Source: Micromonospora cathayae
GTDB lineage: Bacteria > Actinomycetota > Actinomycetes > Mycobacteriales > Micromonosporaceae
Assembly (NCBI RefSeq): GCF_028993575.1
Contig: NZ_CP118615.1
Coordinates: 5,423,001 to 5,487,000 of the forward strand
Length of the DNA: 64,000 nucleotides
Direction: 5' to 3'
Position 1 is the first letter of the stretch; each line of letters opens with the position of its first letter. Positions 26,395 to 34,374 of this stretch are shown here, piece after piece. The notes under the pieces are model-generated. The model worked only from the letters and a program-made list of their open reading frames with translations, was not told where the DNA came from and did no database searches. The position numbers and the translations under genes are program-made.

Positions 26395-27257
26395 ACGCCC
26401 GTCGACAGCGGATCGTCGGGTTCGTCGTCGTCGCGGTGCTACCCGCGTTGCTGGCCTTCACGGTGGTGCGACTGCTGCGGGACGATGGTGGCGGTGCGCA
26501 ACGGGCAGCGCCGTCCCACACCGGCGGGCCCGCCGTTCCGCCCAGCCCGGCGGTTTCGGATGGTGACGTCGACCTGGCCGTCCGGTTTGCCGGGTCCGCG
26601 CCGGGCGTCGAACCCACCTTCATGATCAATGAGAAGCAGGCTGCGGCAGGTCCGCCTCCGGAGATCAGGGACTGCCGTCGGTTCGCGGACTGGGCGCAGC
26701 GGGTCGGGGGCATCCCGGTCGACTTCACGCCGTCCCACGTCCTGTCGGTGCACGCCCGACGGAGCCTTGACCTGAACGGCGCGTGGATCGAGGCGGTACC
26801 GGTCGCCCAGGTCTCCATCACCGAGGGGGACGGCCCGTGGGTGGAGTTGGCCTGCCGCGACGGTGCGCCGACCCCCACCGCCACCCCGTCCGGTGAGTTC
26901 CCGTCGCAGGGGGAGGACGACAGCCCGCCGGTCGACCGGCCCCACGTCCTCGTCGCCGGGCAGACCATCGAGCTACCGATGGAGCTCAGCGAGCCGTACG
27001 ACGGTGGGGACGCGTTTCCGCACGGCGTCTCCGACTACGAGCTCACGGTTTCCCTGGAGATCGACGGAATCTACCGGACGTACCGGCTGAAGAACGGTGA
27101 CTCCTACTTCCGGTGCTGCGGGCGGACCACCTACATGGGCTACCAGGCCGCCAGCTACGAATGGAACCTCTCCCCTCCCCGCAGCCTCCGGCACTGCGAG
27201 GAACTCCGGTACGCCGAGGAACCACCACCACCGACGTGCACGGTCAGTCAACGTTGA
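26391..27257 (+). CDS. Hypothetical membrane-anchored protein, partner of preceding gene
   Basis: 288 residues from a GTG overlapping the previous stop. N-terminal anchor about 8-25 (IVGFVVVAVLPALLAFTVV), then a Pro/Ser/Thr linker and an extracytoplasmic beta-rich domain with SVHARRSLDLNGAWIEAVP, FPHGVSDYELTVSLEIDG and a CC pair (SYFRCCGRTTYMG). No catalytic motif; family not recognised. Co-translation with the upstream gene suggests a common extracytoplasmic role. Composition is slightly less GC-extreme than the surroundings. Confidence 0.7.
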   Translation: MNARRQRIVGFVVVAVLPALLAFTVVRLLRDDGGGAQRAAPSHTGGPAVPPSPAVSDGDVDLAVRFAGSAPGVEPTFMINEKQAAAGPPPEIRDCRRFADWAQRVGGIPVDFTPSHVLSVHARRSLDLNGAWIEAVPVAQVSITEGDGPWVELACRDGAPTPTATPSGEFPSQGEDDSPPVDRPHVLVAGQTIELPMELSEPYDGGDAFPHGVSDYELTVSLEIDGIYRTYRLKNGDSYFRCCGRTTYMGYQAASYEWNLSPPRSLRHCEELRYAEEPPPPTCTVSQR

Positions 27258-27335
27258 TGCCGTTACGTCCCGTGCGTCGATGTCGGTGGTGAACGTTCGC
27301 GCCGTCCGACAGTGGCAACCGGGCAGCGGTCACGG

Positions 27336-27512
27336 TCAGCGACGCGGGGTTGTGGTCGTCCTCACGGTTCCCAGGAAGCTGGCCCAGGTGTCACCGTCGA
27401 ACGCGAGAGTCGGGCCGGTGGGGTTCTTGGCGTCCCGGACGCCCACTTCGTCGCTGAGGACGACGAGCCCTACCGGCCCGTCACCGGGAGGGTACGTCGA
27501 CTGGTCCGGCAC
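27336..27512 (-). CDS. Small DUF397-family protein, orphan
   Basis: 58 residues from GTG 27512 (gaggacctcg upstream). The core EVGVRDAKNPTGPTLAF followed by WASFLGTVR is the DUF397 signature (VxVRDSKxPxGPxLxF, WxxFL). Such proteins are common in actinomycetes as small partners of XRE-type regulators, where they act in toxin-antitoxin-like or developmental switches. No helix-turn-helix partner gene is adjacent, and the usual N-terminal W-R-K-S-S motif is replaced by DQSTYPP, so this may be a relic. The open frame continues upstream to 27692 as low-complexity sequence and is probably not translated. Confidence 0.6.
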   Translation of the reverse strand: MPDQSTYPPGDGPVGLVVLSDEVGVRDAKNPTGPTLAFDGDTWASFLGTVRTTTTPRR

Positions 27513-27642
27513 CGAGGTCCTCGCTCCCGCCGCGTCGACGACAGAAGCCGGCCAGGCCGACGATCGCCCCTCCCTCGCACCGAAGCAGCCGCGGTAGCCG
27601 CCCCACGTCGGCGTTGGTCGACCCGGCCCCGGTGGCGGCCCC

Positions 27643-27666
27643 GGCACCGGCACCGGCACCGGCACC
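27643..27666. repeat. Four ggcacc units
   Basis: Simple 6-bp tandem repeat (4 copies) in an intergenic stretch. The surrounding 27513-27851 holds no convincing gene; 27700-27790 is noticeably more AT-rich than the rest of the window. Confidence 0.7.
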
Positions 27667-27851
27667 TCCATCACAACCAGGATCAGTTGCACTGAAGCCT
27701 AGGAACCGCCAACCGCTCAGGAGCATTCGCGGAATGATCGGAATTCGGCTCCGCACTCCATAAAGGACGATTTCGCAAGTAGTTCGTCAGCGGCGAAGGC
27801 GGACACCGCCGCCTTGCTGGAGGAAATTTGATCTCCTAGGCTTCCATCGAT

Positions 27852-27870
27852 ACACCCGGATATCGGGTGT
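27852..27870. promoter_or_regulatory. 19-bp inverted repeat before the small secreted protein gene
   Basis: acacccg-gatat-cgggtgt: perfect 7-bp arms, ending 19 bp before the proposed ATG at 27890. It could be an operator or an mRNA hairpin close to the ribosome site. Confidence 0.55.
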
Positions 27871-27889
27871 GAGATCCGAAGGGATGCGC

Positions 27890-28315
27890 ATGCGTAGACG
27901 AATCAATGCTGCCCTGATCGCCTGTGGTGCACTCGTCGGCGGGCTGGTGGGTGTGGCACCCGCCCAGGCTGCGGACACTGCGCAGGTGTCCCAGACCGCA
28001 GAAGCCAGGCAACTGTTCCAGGCCGCGAGCGTTTCGCAGACCGTCAAGAAGATCCCCTTCTCGCCTTCGGCCAGGTCGAAGCCGGTGCAGATCTCCAGTC
28101 TGAACTGCTCGGCGGGAACGTTCAATTACGACGGATACCAGTGGTACTTCAACATCGCGTGTTCGCCCATCTCACCCACCACGGTCTGGCTCGCGTACAT
28201 CACCTGCAACAACCAGAACACCTACACGTCCAACCTTCTGTACTCCTACTGGAACGTCAGTGTCTACTGCCCTCCGGGAACGATCCCGGTAGAGGCGGGC
28301 GTGGCGTGGGCATGA
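27890..28315 (+). CDS. Small secreted cysteine-containing protein, unknown function
   Basis: 141 residues from ATG 27890, with gaaggg eight bases upstream; an ATG at 27884 is too close to that site, and a GTG at 27869 is also in frame. Sec signal: RRRINAALIACGALVGGLVGV, cleavage after APAQAA. The mature part has a Gln/Ser-rich region, then a beta domain with four cysteines (SLNCSAG, NIACSPIS, YITCNNQN, SVYCPPG), probably two disulphides, and many aromatic and Asn residues. No known domain. An inverted repeat overlaps its leader. Confidence 0.65.
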   Translation: MRRRINAALIACGALVGGLVGVAPAQAADTAQVSQTAEARQLFQAASVSQTVKKIPFSPSARSKPVQISSLNCSAGTFNYDGYQWYFNIACSPISPTTVWLAYITCNNQNTYTSNLLYSYWNVSVYCPPGTIPVEAGVAWA

Positions 28316-28717
28316 CCCTCGGCTGACGGATCATGCGGCTACCGGAACCGGCCGCCCGGCCCGCCCGCCAACTGTCGACCTGCGGGATCGTCCGATGAGA
28401 ACGGCACGGTACCGGCCGAGAGTGGGCGGGGTGTGCTGGCCGTACCGGACGGGCGGGTCGTTCGTGACGAGCTGCGACGGCTGGTCCCGGCCGATCCGCT
28501 CGGGCCGCCCGGTGGCCGGACGAGGAGTTCCCCACCGCGAGGATCCGATCGACCGCTACGTCCTGGGGCACCTCGCGCCCAGCGCGTTTCATGGCGCTGG
28601 TGGACCGGCGCGGTGACCGCACTGCGGGTCACCGCCAGGTGGCCCGCTACGAGCGGGCGGGTGCACCGACGTGGCCCGGTCAGCCCGGCAGCCGGGCCAC
28701 GTCGGTCGGCCGTACCC
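28316..28717. other. 402-bp intergenic stretch with possible coding relic
   Basis: No complete gene is supported. In two + frames there are protein-like fragments, LAVPDGRVVRDELRRLV (about 28437-28487) and DPIDRYVLGHLAPS (about 28544-28585), which could be pieces of one frameshifted ancestral gene. No start, ribosome site or full domain can be given. Confidence 0.3.
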
Positions 28718-30106
28718 TCAGCCGATGTTCGACTGCGGGCCGGCGTAGGTACGGACCAGGTTCGGTACCTCGGCGGCCGGGTCGAGGCGGTAGGAGTAGA
28801 AGCTGGACGGGTTGAACGCGGACCCGCCGGTCTGCTGCTTGCCGGACGAGTTGACCACGATGCTGCCGGACTGCCGCAGCTCGGCGGTGGTGTCCTTGTA
28901 GTAGGGGTCCTTCACCTTGTCGAAGTAGCTGTTCTCCAGCACCATCCTGGTCGCGCCACGCGAGTAGTTGCCGTACCCGGTGACGTTCTGCAGGTAGTTG
29001 TTGTAGAGGTGCGCGTACGCCACGTTGTCGGTGCTCGGGTTACGCGAGTTGGTGTCGCGGATCCAGTTGTGGTGGATGGTGATGCGGGCCGTGACGTTCT
29101 CGGTCCAGCCGATACCGAAGGTCTTGTTGTTCTCGGCGATGACGTTCCACGACACGGTCAGGTTCGTGGTGTCCTTCCGGCTGTCGATCAGGCCGTCGTT
29201 CATCCGGGTCAGGTGGTTGTGGTCGATCCAGATGCGGTCGGCGGTGTCCAACTGGATGGCGTCGTAGTCGAAGTCCTTGTCGTCCGGGTCGTCGGAGGCC
29301 ACCCGGGTGTCGCGGATGGTCAGGTTCCGGATGATCACGTTGCTGGTGCCGGCCCCGAGGAAGAACCCGCCGCCGACGATGTGTCCGTTCTTTCCGACGC
29401 CGACGATGGTCTTGTTCGACCCGACCCGGATCTCCTTGCCGTACGGGGAGACGGTGATCGCGCTGTTCACCCGGATGATGTGCGGGGTGCTGGCGGCGGC
29501 GTAGCGCTCCAGGTCGGCCTGGTTGGTGACGGTGACCGTGGTGCCGCCCTGCCCACCGGTGGTCCCGGCCGCGCCGGCGAACCCGTCCGGGGTGTTCGAG
29601 TACGGCCCACTCGGCGGCGGGGTTGTGGGCGGGGGCGTGGTCGGTGGCGCGGTGGTGGCCGGCGGGGGCGTGGTCGGGGCGGTCGAGCCGGTGCACACCG
29701 TGCCGTTGAGGGTGAAGCTGGTCGGGGCCGGGTTGCTGCCGTTCTGCGTGCCGTTGAAACCGAAGTTCACGGTGCCGTTGGTCGGGATGGCGGCGTTGTA
29801 GTCGACGTTCGTCGCGGTGACCGTCGAGGTGCCGGTGGGGATGGTGGCGCTCCACGCCTGGGTCACCTGCTGACCGGCCGGGAACGTCCAGCCGAGCCGC
29901 CAGCCGTTGACCGCGTCACCCAGGTTGGTGACGGTGACGTCGGCGCCGAAGCCGCCGGCCCAGGAGTTGGTCACCCGGTAGTCGACCCGGCAGCCGGCCG
30001 CCGCCTGGGCGGACACCGCCAGGACCGAGCCGGTGACGGCGAGGACGGCGGTGGTGGCCAGGACCAGTCCGGTCCGCCAGGGACGGTTGTTCTTGACGAG
30101 TTTCAC
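28718..30106 (-). CDS. CBM2 - PL1 pectate lyase
   Basis: 462 residues from GTG 30106 (gaaggattctcc upstream). A GTG at 30148 overlapping the pectin methylesterase stop would add 14 residues and couple the two genes. Sec signal ending VSAQAAAG; CBM2 (CRVDYRVTNSWAGGF, NGWRLGWTF) to about 125; Pro/Thr linker; PL1 beta-helix with FDYDAIQLDTADRIWIDHNHL (calcium aspartates), DSRKDTTNLTVSWN and RNPSTDNVAYAHLYNNY. The first Arg of the catalytic loop (RNP) is kept; the second Arg usual in the family is not evident. Cleaves de-esterified pectin by elimination, downstream of the adjacent esterase. Confidence 0.9.
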   Translation of the reverse strand: MKLVKNNRPWRTGLVLATTAVLAVTGSVLAVSAQAAAGCRVDYRVTNSWAGGFGADVTVTNLGDAVNGWRLGWTFPAGQQVTQAWSATIPTGTSTVTATNVDYNAAIPTNGTVNFGFNGTQNGSNPAPTSFTLNGTVCTGSTAPTTPPPATTAPPTTPPPTTPPPSGPYSNTPDGFAGAAGTTGGQGGTTVTVTNQADLERYAAASTPHIIRVNSAITVSPYGKEIRVGSNKTIVGVGKNGHIVGGGFFLGAGTSNVIIRNLTIRDTRVASDDPDDKDFDYDAIQLDTADRIWIDHNHLTRMNDGLIDSRKDTTNLTVSWNVIAENNKTFGIGWTENVTARITIHHNWIRDTNSRNPSTDNVAYAHLYNNYLQNVTGYGNYSRGATRMVLENSYFDKVKDPYYKDTTAELRQSGSIVVNSSGKQQTGGSAFNPSSFYSYRLDPAAEVPNLVRTYAGPQSNIG

Positions 30107-30144
30107 GGAGAATCCTTCGTGGGACGGGTTGGTGGGGGTGGTGG

Positions 30145-31524
30145 TCACAGCGGGTTCCAGCCGTCGGTGCCGGCGAGGTACTTCTGCGGCGTGTGGTTGG
30201 CCGCCTGCGCGTCACTGAGCTGGGGACGGTTGCTGTTGACCGTCGCGCCGGGACCGGTGTTGCGGTACTCCAGGAACCGGGCGTTCTGCCAGGTGGCGTC
30301 GCCCATGTCGGTCCACGGCTGGGCGTTCCTGACGGTGCCGCCCAGGATCGACTCCCGGTACAACACCTGCGCGCCCTGCCGCCACGGCCGGCCGAGGGTG
30401 GTGTTGTTGCTGCCCGCGCCGGTGATGGTGGAGCGGTAGAACAGGAACCCGTACGTCTTGGTGTCCGGGGTGCTGGCGGCGGTGATCGGCCCGCCCGTGG
30501 AGCGCTTCTCGTGGATCGTCGACCGGTCGATGACGATCGTGCCGCCACCGAAGACGAAGTCGGTCGTGCCCTCGACGTACGAGTCGACCAGGTAGGCCCG
30601 GGTACGGTCGTTGACCAGGAAGGTGTCCTGGTCGCCGAGGAGCCGGACGTTGCGGAACACCGCCCGGTCCGCGTTCAGGTGCAGGGCGACCGCCTGGTGC
30701 CCGCTGGGGGTCGAGTTCTCGTCGAAGTCGTTGGCGATGGTCAGGTTCTCCGCCACGAAGTTCGCCCCGTCGACGAACACGCTCGCACTGCCCGACGTGC
30801 CGTGCGTGTACGCCGAGTTGTGGTACACCAGCACCGTCTGCGCCGCCGCCGAACCCAGCCCCTGCAACGTGACGTGCGGCTTGTTCGACGGCACCCGGAC
30901 CACCTCCCGGTACGTGCCGGACTTGATGGTGATCACCCTCCGGGTGGTGTTGTTGGCCGGCACCGCGTCGATGGCCTGCTGCACCGTCCGGTACGTGCCG
31001 GTGCCGTCCGCCGCCACCGTCGGCGTGCCGCTGGTCGGCGGCGGGGTCGTGGGTGGTGGGGTCGTGGGTGGTGGGGTCGTGGGTGGTGGACTGGTGGTCG
31101 GGCCGACCGGTCCGGTGCAGGTGGTGCCGTTGAGGGTGAACGTGGTCGGCTTCGGGTTGCTGCCGATCCAGGTGCCGTTGAAGCCGACGTCGATGGTGGC
31201 GTTGCGGGCGATCCCCGCGTTGTAGTCGACGTTGGTGGCGGCGACGGTGCCGCTGGTCGGGTTGGCGGTGAAACCCCAGGACTGGGTGATGGTCTGGCCG
31301 GCCGGGAAGGTCCAGCCGAGCCGCCAGCCGTTGATCGGATCGCCGAGGTTCCTGACGGTGATGGCCGCGGTGAACCCGCCGGCCCACTCGCCGCTGACCT
31401 GGTAGCTGACCTGGCAGCCACTTGCGGCCCGGGCGGAGGCCGCGGTCAGGACACCCGCGGCGAGGGTGGTGGCGACGGCGGCGGCGAGGATTCCCGCCGT
31501 ACGTCGCCTCGGGTGGACTGTCAC
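30145..31524 (-). CDS. CBM2 - CE8 pectin methylesterase
   Basis: 459 residues from GTG 31524 (ggggag upstream), giving a clean Sec signal (RRRTAGILAAAVATTLAAG, cleavage near ARAASG). CBM2 about 40-140 (CQVSYQVSGEWAGGF, SYQ and NGWRLGWTF), a PPPTT linker, then CE8 with GTYRTVQQAIDAV, GHQAVALHL, LLGDQDTFLV (catalytic Asp), GTTDFVFGGGTIV (second Asp) and TLGRPWRQG. It removes methyl esters from homogalacturonan, making substrate for the pectate lyase directly downstream; the two form one operon. Two direct repeats (ttccggcgactt-like) lie in its promoter region. Confidence 0.93.
   Translation of the reverse strand: MTVHPRRRTAGILAAAVATTLAAGVLTAASARAASGCQVSYQVSGEWAGGFTAAITVRNLGDPINGWRLGWTFPAGQTITQSWGFTANPTSGTVAATNVDYNAGIARNATIDVGFNGTWIGSNPKPTTFTLNGTTCTGPVGPTTSPPPTTPPPTTPPPTTPPPTSGTPTVAADGTGTYRTVQQAIDAVPANNTTRRVITIKSGTYREVVRVPSNKPHVTLQGLGSAAAQTVLVYHNSAYTHGTSGSASVFVDGANFVAENLTIANDFDENSTPSGHQAVALHLNADRAVFRNVRLLGDQDTFLVNDRTRAYLVDSYVEGTTDFVFGGGTIVIDRSTIHEKRSTGGPITAASTPDTKTYGFLFYRSTITGAGSNNTTLGRPWRQGAQVLYRESILGGTVRNAQPWTDMGDATWQNARFLEYRNTGPGATVNSNRPQLSDAQAANHTPQKYLAGTDGWNPL
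31036..31090 (-). repeat. 15-bp repeats encoding the pectin methylesterase linker
   Basis: Two exact copies of gggtggtggggtcgt (31051-31065, 31066-31080), with further partial copies on both sides, encode T-T-P-P-P blocks. Homologous to the linker repeats of the cellulase and pectate lyase. Confidence 0.8.
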
Positions 31525-31636
31525 GTTTCGTTTCTCCCCATGTCGTCTGAGTCGCTGTCGGACGGTGGCGGTGACCGGCGGCCCGGCTCCGACGGTCACC
31601 CCACGCGGTACGACGTCCGGCGCTGGTGGACGCCGG

Positions 31637-31655
31637 ACGGCCCGGACCGGGCCGT
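31637..31655 (-). terminator. Short hairpin between debranching-type gene and esterase
   Basis: acggcccg-gac-cgggccgt, 8-bp stem, 118 bp after the upstream gene stop. It may end the debranching-type transcript before the pectin operon promoter. The 31525-31772 gap also holds direct repeats ttcggcgactt (31708) and ttccggcgactt (31722). Confidence 0.4.
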
Positions 31656-31772
31656 GCCCACGGCCCGTCGGATGAACAGACGGGGCTACGGCATCCGCAT
31701 TACCGGTTTCGGCGACTTTTCTTCCGGCGACTTCTTAGGGAGCGTCGCCGGATTTCGGCAGCGTCGGCGCGG

Positions 31773-34214
31773 TCAGGACGGGGGACGGTCCGAGATGGGC
31801 CGGCCTCGACCGAGGGCGTCGGCGTACCCCCAGCGGCCCCGGATGTCGAGCAGCTCGATCTGGCCCAGTTCCTCCGGGACGCCGGCGTCGATACCCAGGT
31901 GGTTCTCGTACGGTTCGAGACCGAGCAGGGTACGCAGCAACAGCAGGGTCGCGCCGGCCGACGGGGCGTACGGGCTGTCGGTGAACCGGTGCGGCACCGG
32001 CACCCGGGTCCGGGCCCGGTCGTAGCCGGCGAACAGCGCCGGCAGCCGGCCCTGGAAGTGCTGGCCCGCCTCGAGCAGCGCGGACGCGATCCGGGCGGCC
32101 TCCTGCTTGAAGCCGTACCGGCGCAGGCCCCAGGCGATCAGCGAGTTGTCAGCCGGCCAGATCGCCCCGGTGTGGTGGCCCAGCGGGTTGAACTGGAACT
32201 CGGTGCTGGCCAGGGTCCGCACACCCCAGCCGGACCAGAGGGCCGGACCGGTCAGGTGGCGGACCACGCTCCCGGCCCGTTCGGGTGCCACGATGCCGCT
32301 CCAGAGCAGGTGCCCGAGGTTGGAGGCGAGCCCGTCGACCGGCGTGCGGTCGGACTGCAACGCCAGCGCGTACCGCCCCCGGTCGGGCAGCCAGAAGTCC
32401 CGGTCGAACCGCTCACGCAGCGCGGCGGCCTCCCGTTCCAGTTGGTCGGCGTAGCCGGGATCACCCCAGAACGACCGGGCCAGCCGGGCGGCCCGCCGTT
32501 TGGCGTCGTAGACGTACCCCTGGGTCTCGCAGATCGCCTGCGGGAAGGTGGCGAGCCGGCCGTCGGAGAAGCAGATCCCGTGTACCGAGCTGCGCCAGGT
32601 CTCGTTGGCCGGGCCGGTCCGGGTCTGCCGGCAGGTGGACCAGACGTAGCCGTCGCCGGCCCGGCCGGCGTACTCGTCGATCCAGGCGAGCGCGGCGCGG
32701 GCCTGGAACTCGTAGGTACGCACCAGGGTGTCGTCGCCGGTCCAGCGCTCGTACTCGTCGAGCAGGACGACGAAGAGCGGCGTGGTGTCGACGGCGGAGA
32801 AGGCGGCGGAGTCGGGGGCGTCGTTGAAGGCGGCCGACTCGCCGTACCGGCTCTCCTGGACGATCCGGCCGGGCTGCTCGCCCCGGAACGGGTCGACCCG
32901 CACCCCCTGGCTGAGCGCCAGGATCCGCAGCGTGCTCAGCGCCCGCTGCGGCAGGAAGGGCAGCACCTGAAGGCAACTGATCAGGCTCTCCCGGGCCAGC
33001 AACGTCATCGACCAGGGCAGCCCGGTCGCGGGCAGCCGTTCCCGGAAGTTGAGTCCCTGGTAGGTCAGCGCGGCGAGGTCCCGCACGCTGCGGTCGTAGG
33101 CAATGCTGAGCGGCTCGTGGTCGGAGCGCAGCCGGGGCATGCCGGCGATGGTCTGTTCGACCTCCCGGCTGGCCTCGGCCCGGGACCGGCCGGTCGAGCT
33201 CTCCAGTCGTTCCCGCAGGTCACGCCGGCGCAGGTCGCGGACCAGGGTCAGCACCCGGAGCCGGGTGGACCAGGTGCCGTGCGGCGCGACGGTGACGGTG
33301 AACGTCAGGCCGCTCCCGTCGATGTCGGCCGGTTCGCTGGCGGAGATCACCGTCTCCCGGTGCAGGGTCTCCCGCCGGTAGTGCAGCCGCAGGGACCGCT
33401 CGTCGATGGTGGTGGACACCTGCCGGTCCCGCTGGTATCCGTCGCGGATCTCCTGCACCTCGGCGAAGTCGGCCCCGACGTCGAGCCGGACGGTGTAGCA
33501 CAGCGGCTCCGGCGCGAAGTTGAACAGGGTCAGTTCCTCCTCGAAGGTCTGCGCCACCCACCGGTGCCGCAGAACCGAGGTTGTGGCGTTGACGTAGTGC
33601 GTGGGCTGTCCGGGTACCAGCGCGAACTTCGCCTCGGCGGAGCTGATGTCGTCGATCGAGAGCACCGCCAGTCGTTCCCCGTCGACGGTCAACCGCCAGG
33701 TGGACAGGAACCGGGTGTCGAAGAAGAACAGGCCGAGCGGGGTGGGTTCCGGGGCGATGTCCCCGTGCCGGTCGCTGATCATGAACAGGTTGCCGTAGAA
33801 GATGCTGGCGGACTCGTGGATGTCGGTCCGGAACCGTTCGGCGGTGCGGGAGACGTCGGTGACCGGTTCGGGGTTGGCGCTGTCCGCCTCGATCGGGAGC
33901 AGCCGTCGGAAGATCAGGAACAGCGAGAGGTCGCCCTCGACCGAGACGACCCCCCGGAACAGCATCGACACGACGTTGTCGGCGCCGGCGAGCAGCCGCT
34001 CGAAGGTCTCCGGGCGCATCTCGACCACGCAGTCGGCGTCCGCGCCGGTCCGGGCCACCACGACCCGGCCGGATTCGAGGCGGACGAACCAGGTGGCGGG
34101 GTGGGTGTCGGTGCCGACGAAGGTGAACTGGATCGTACCGCGCGGTGGTGCGGGCAACCGCCCGGCGGCGGCCTCCTCCAGCCCGGCGAAGAACTCGTCG
34201 AGTAGCTCACTCAC
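31773..34214 (-). CDS. SCP2 - glycogen-debranching-type (GDE N-bis) fusion protein
   Basis: 813 residues from GTG 34214 (aggggcctggcg upstream). Residues about 1-110 look like an SCP2/sterol-carrier fold (GTIQFTFVGTDTHPATWFVRL, ERLLAGADNVVSMLFRGVVSVEGD). Residues about 130-330 match the amylo-alpha-1,6-glucosidase N-terminal domain (GLFFFDTRFLSTWRL, HYVNATTSVLRHRW). The rest is an (alpha/alpha)6 glucosidase-like barrel (DSAAFSAVDTTPLFVVLLDEY, NLGHLLWSGIV, FQFNPLGHHTGAIWPADNSLIAWGL). Acts on glucans or glycosides; location cytoplasmic since no signal is present. The lipid-carrier domain is unusual for a carbohydrate enzyme. It is divergent from the hydrolase gene. Confidence 0.8.
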   Translation of the reverse strand: MSELLDEFFAGLEEAAAGRLPAPPRGTIQFTFVGTDTHPATWFVRLESGRVVVARTGADADCVVEMRPETFERLLAGADNVVSMLFRGVVSVEGDLSLFLIFRRLLPIEADSANPEPVTDVSRTAERFRTDIHESASIFYGNLFMISDRHGDIAPEPTPLGLFFFDTRFLSTWRLTVDGERLAVLSIDDISSAEAKFALVPGQPTHYVNATTSVLRHRWVAQTFEEELTLFNFAPEPLCYTVRLDVGADFAEVQEIRDGYQRDRQVSTTIDERSLRLHYRRETLHRETVISASEPADIDGSGLTFTVTVAPHGTWSTRLRVLTLVRDLRRRDLRERLESSTGRSRAEASREVEQTIAGMPRLRSDHEPLSIAYDRSVRDLAALTYQGLNFRERLPATGLPWSMTLLARESLISCLQVLPFLPQRALSTLRILALSQGVRVDPFRGEQPGRIVQESRYGESAAFNDAPDSAAFSAVDTTPLFVVLLDEYERWTGDDTLVRTYEFQARAALAWIDEYAGRAGDGYVWSTCRQTRTGPANETWRSSVHGICFSDGRLATFPQAICETQGYVYDAKRRAARLARSFWGDPGYADQLEREAAALRERFDRDFWLPDRGRYALALQSDRTPVDGLASNLGHLLWSGIVAPERAGSVVRHLTGPALWSGWGVRTLASTEFQFNPLGHHTGAIWPADNSLIAWGLRRYGFKQEAARIASALLEAGQHFQGRLPALFAGYDRARTRVPVPHRFTDSPYAPSAGATLLLLRTLLGLEPYENHLGIDAGVPEELGQIELLDIRGRWGYADALGRGRPISDRPPS

Positions 34215-34374
34215 CGCCAGGCCCCTGTCGTCGCGCGCCGGCCTACCCCTTTCGCTCGACGTCGCAAAAGGGAGATAATGCCGCGAAAGAGAGATTACGC
34301 TACGAGCGCCGGCGCTGACCGCGCTTCAGTGGAACGACCGGGACACCACCCGGGTGACCTGCGGGAGGATCGCG

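Noticed and set aside
27513..27692. N-terminal extension of the DUF397 frame (Val/Pro-rich)
   Set aside because: Made of simple ggcacc repeats and low-complexity sequence; the GTG at 27512 has a ribosome site and gives a normal small length.
28433..30439. Long + strand frame across the pectate lyase region
   Set aside because: Val/Gly/Arg-rich antisense; the - strand has signal peptide, CBM2 and PL1 motifs.
31036..31090. Regular 15-bp repeats that might suggest a CRISPR or VNTR element
   Set aside because: No unique spacers; the repeats encode the Pro/Thr linker in frame.
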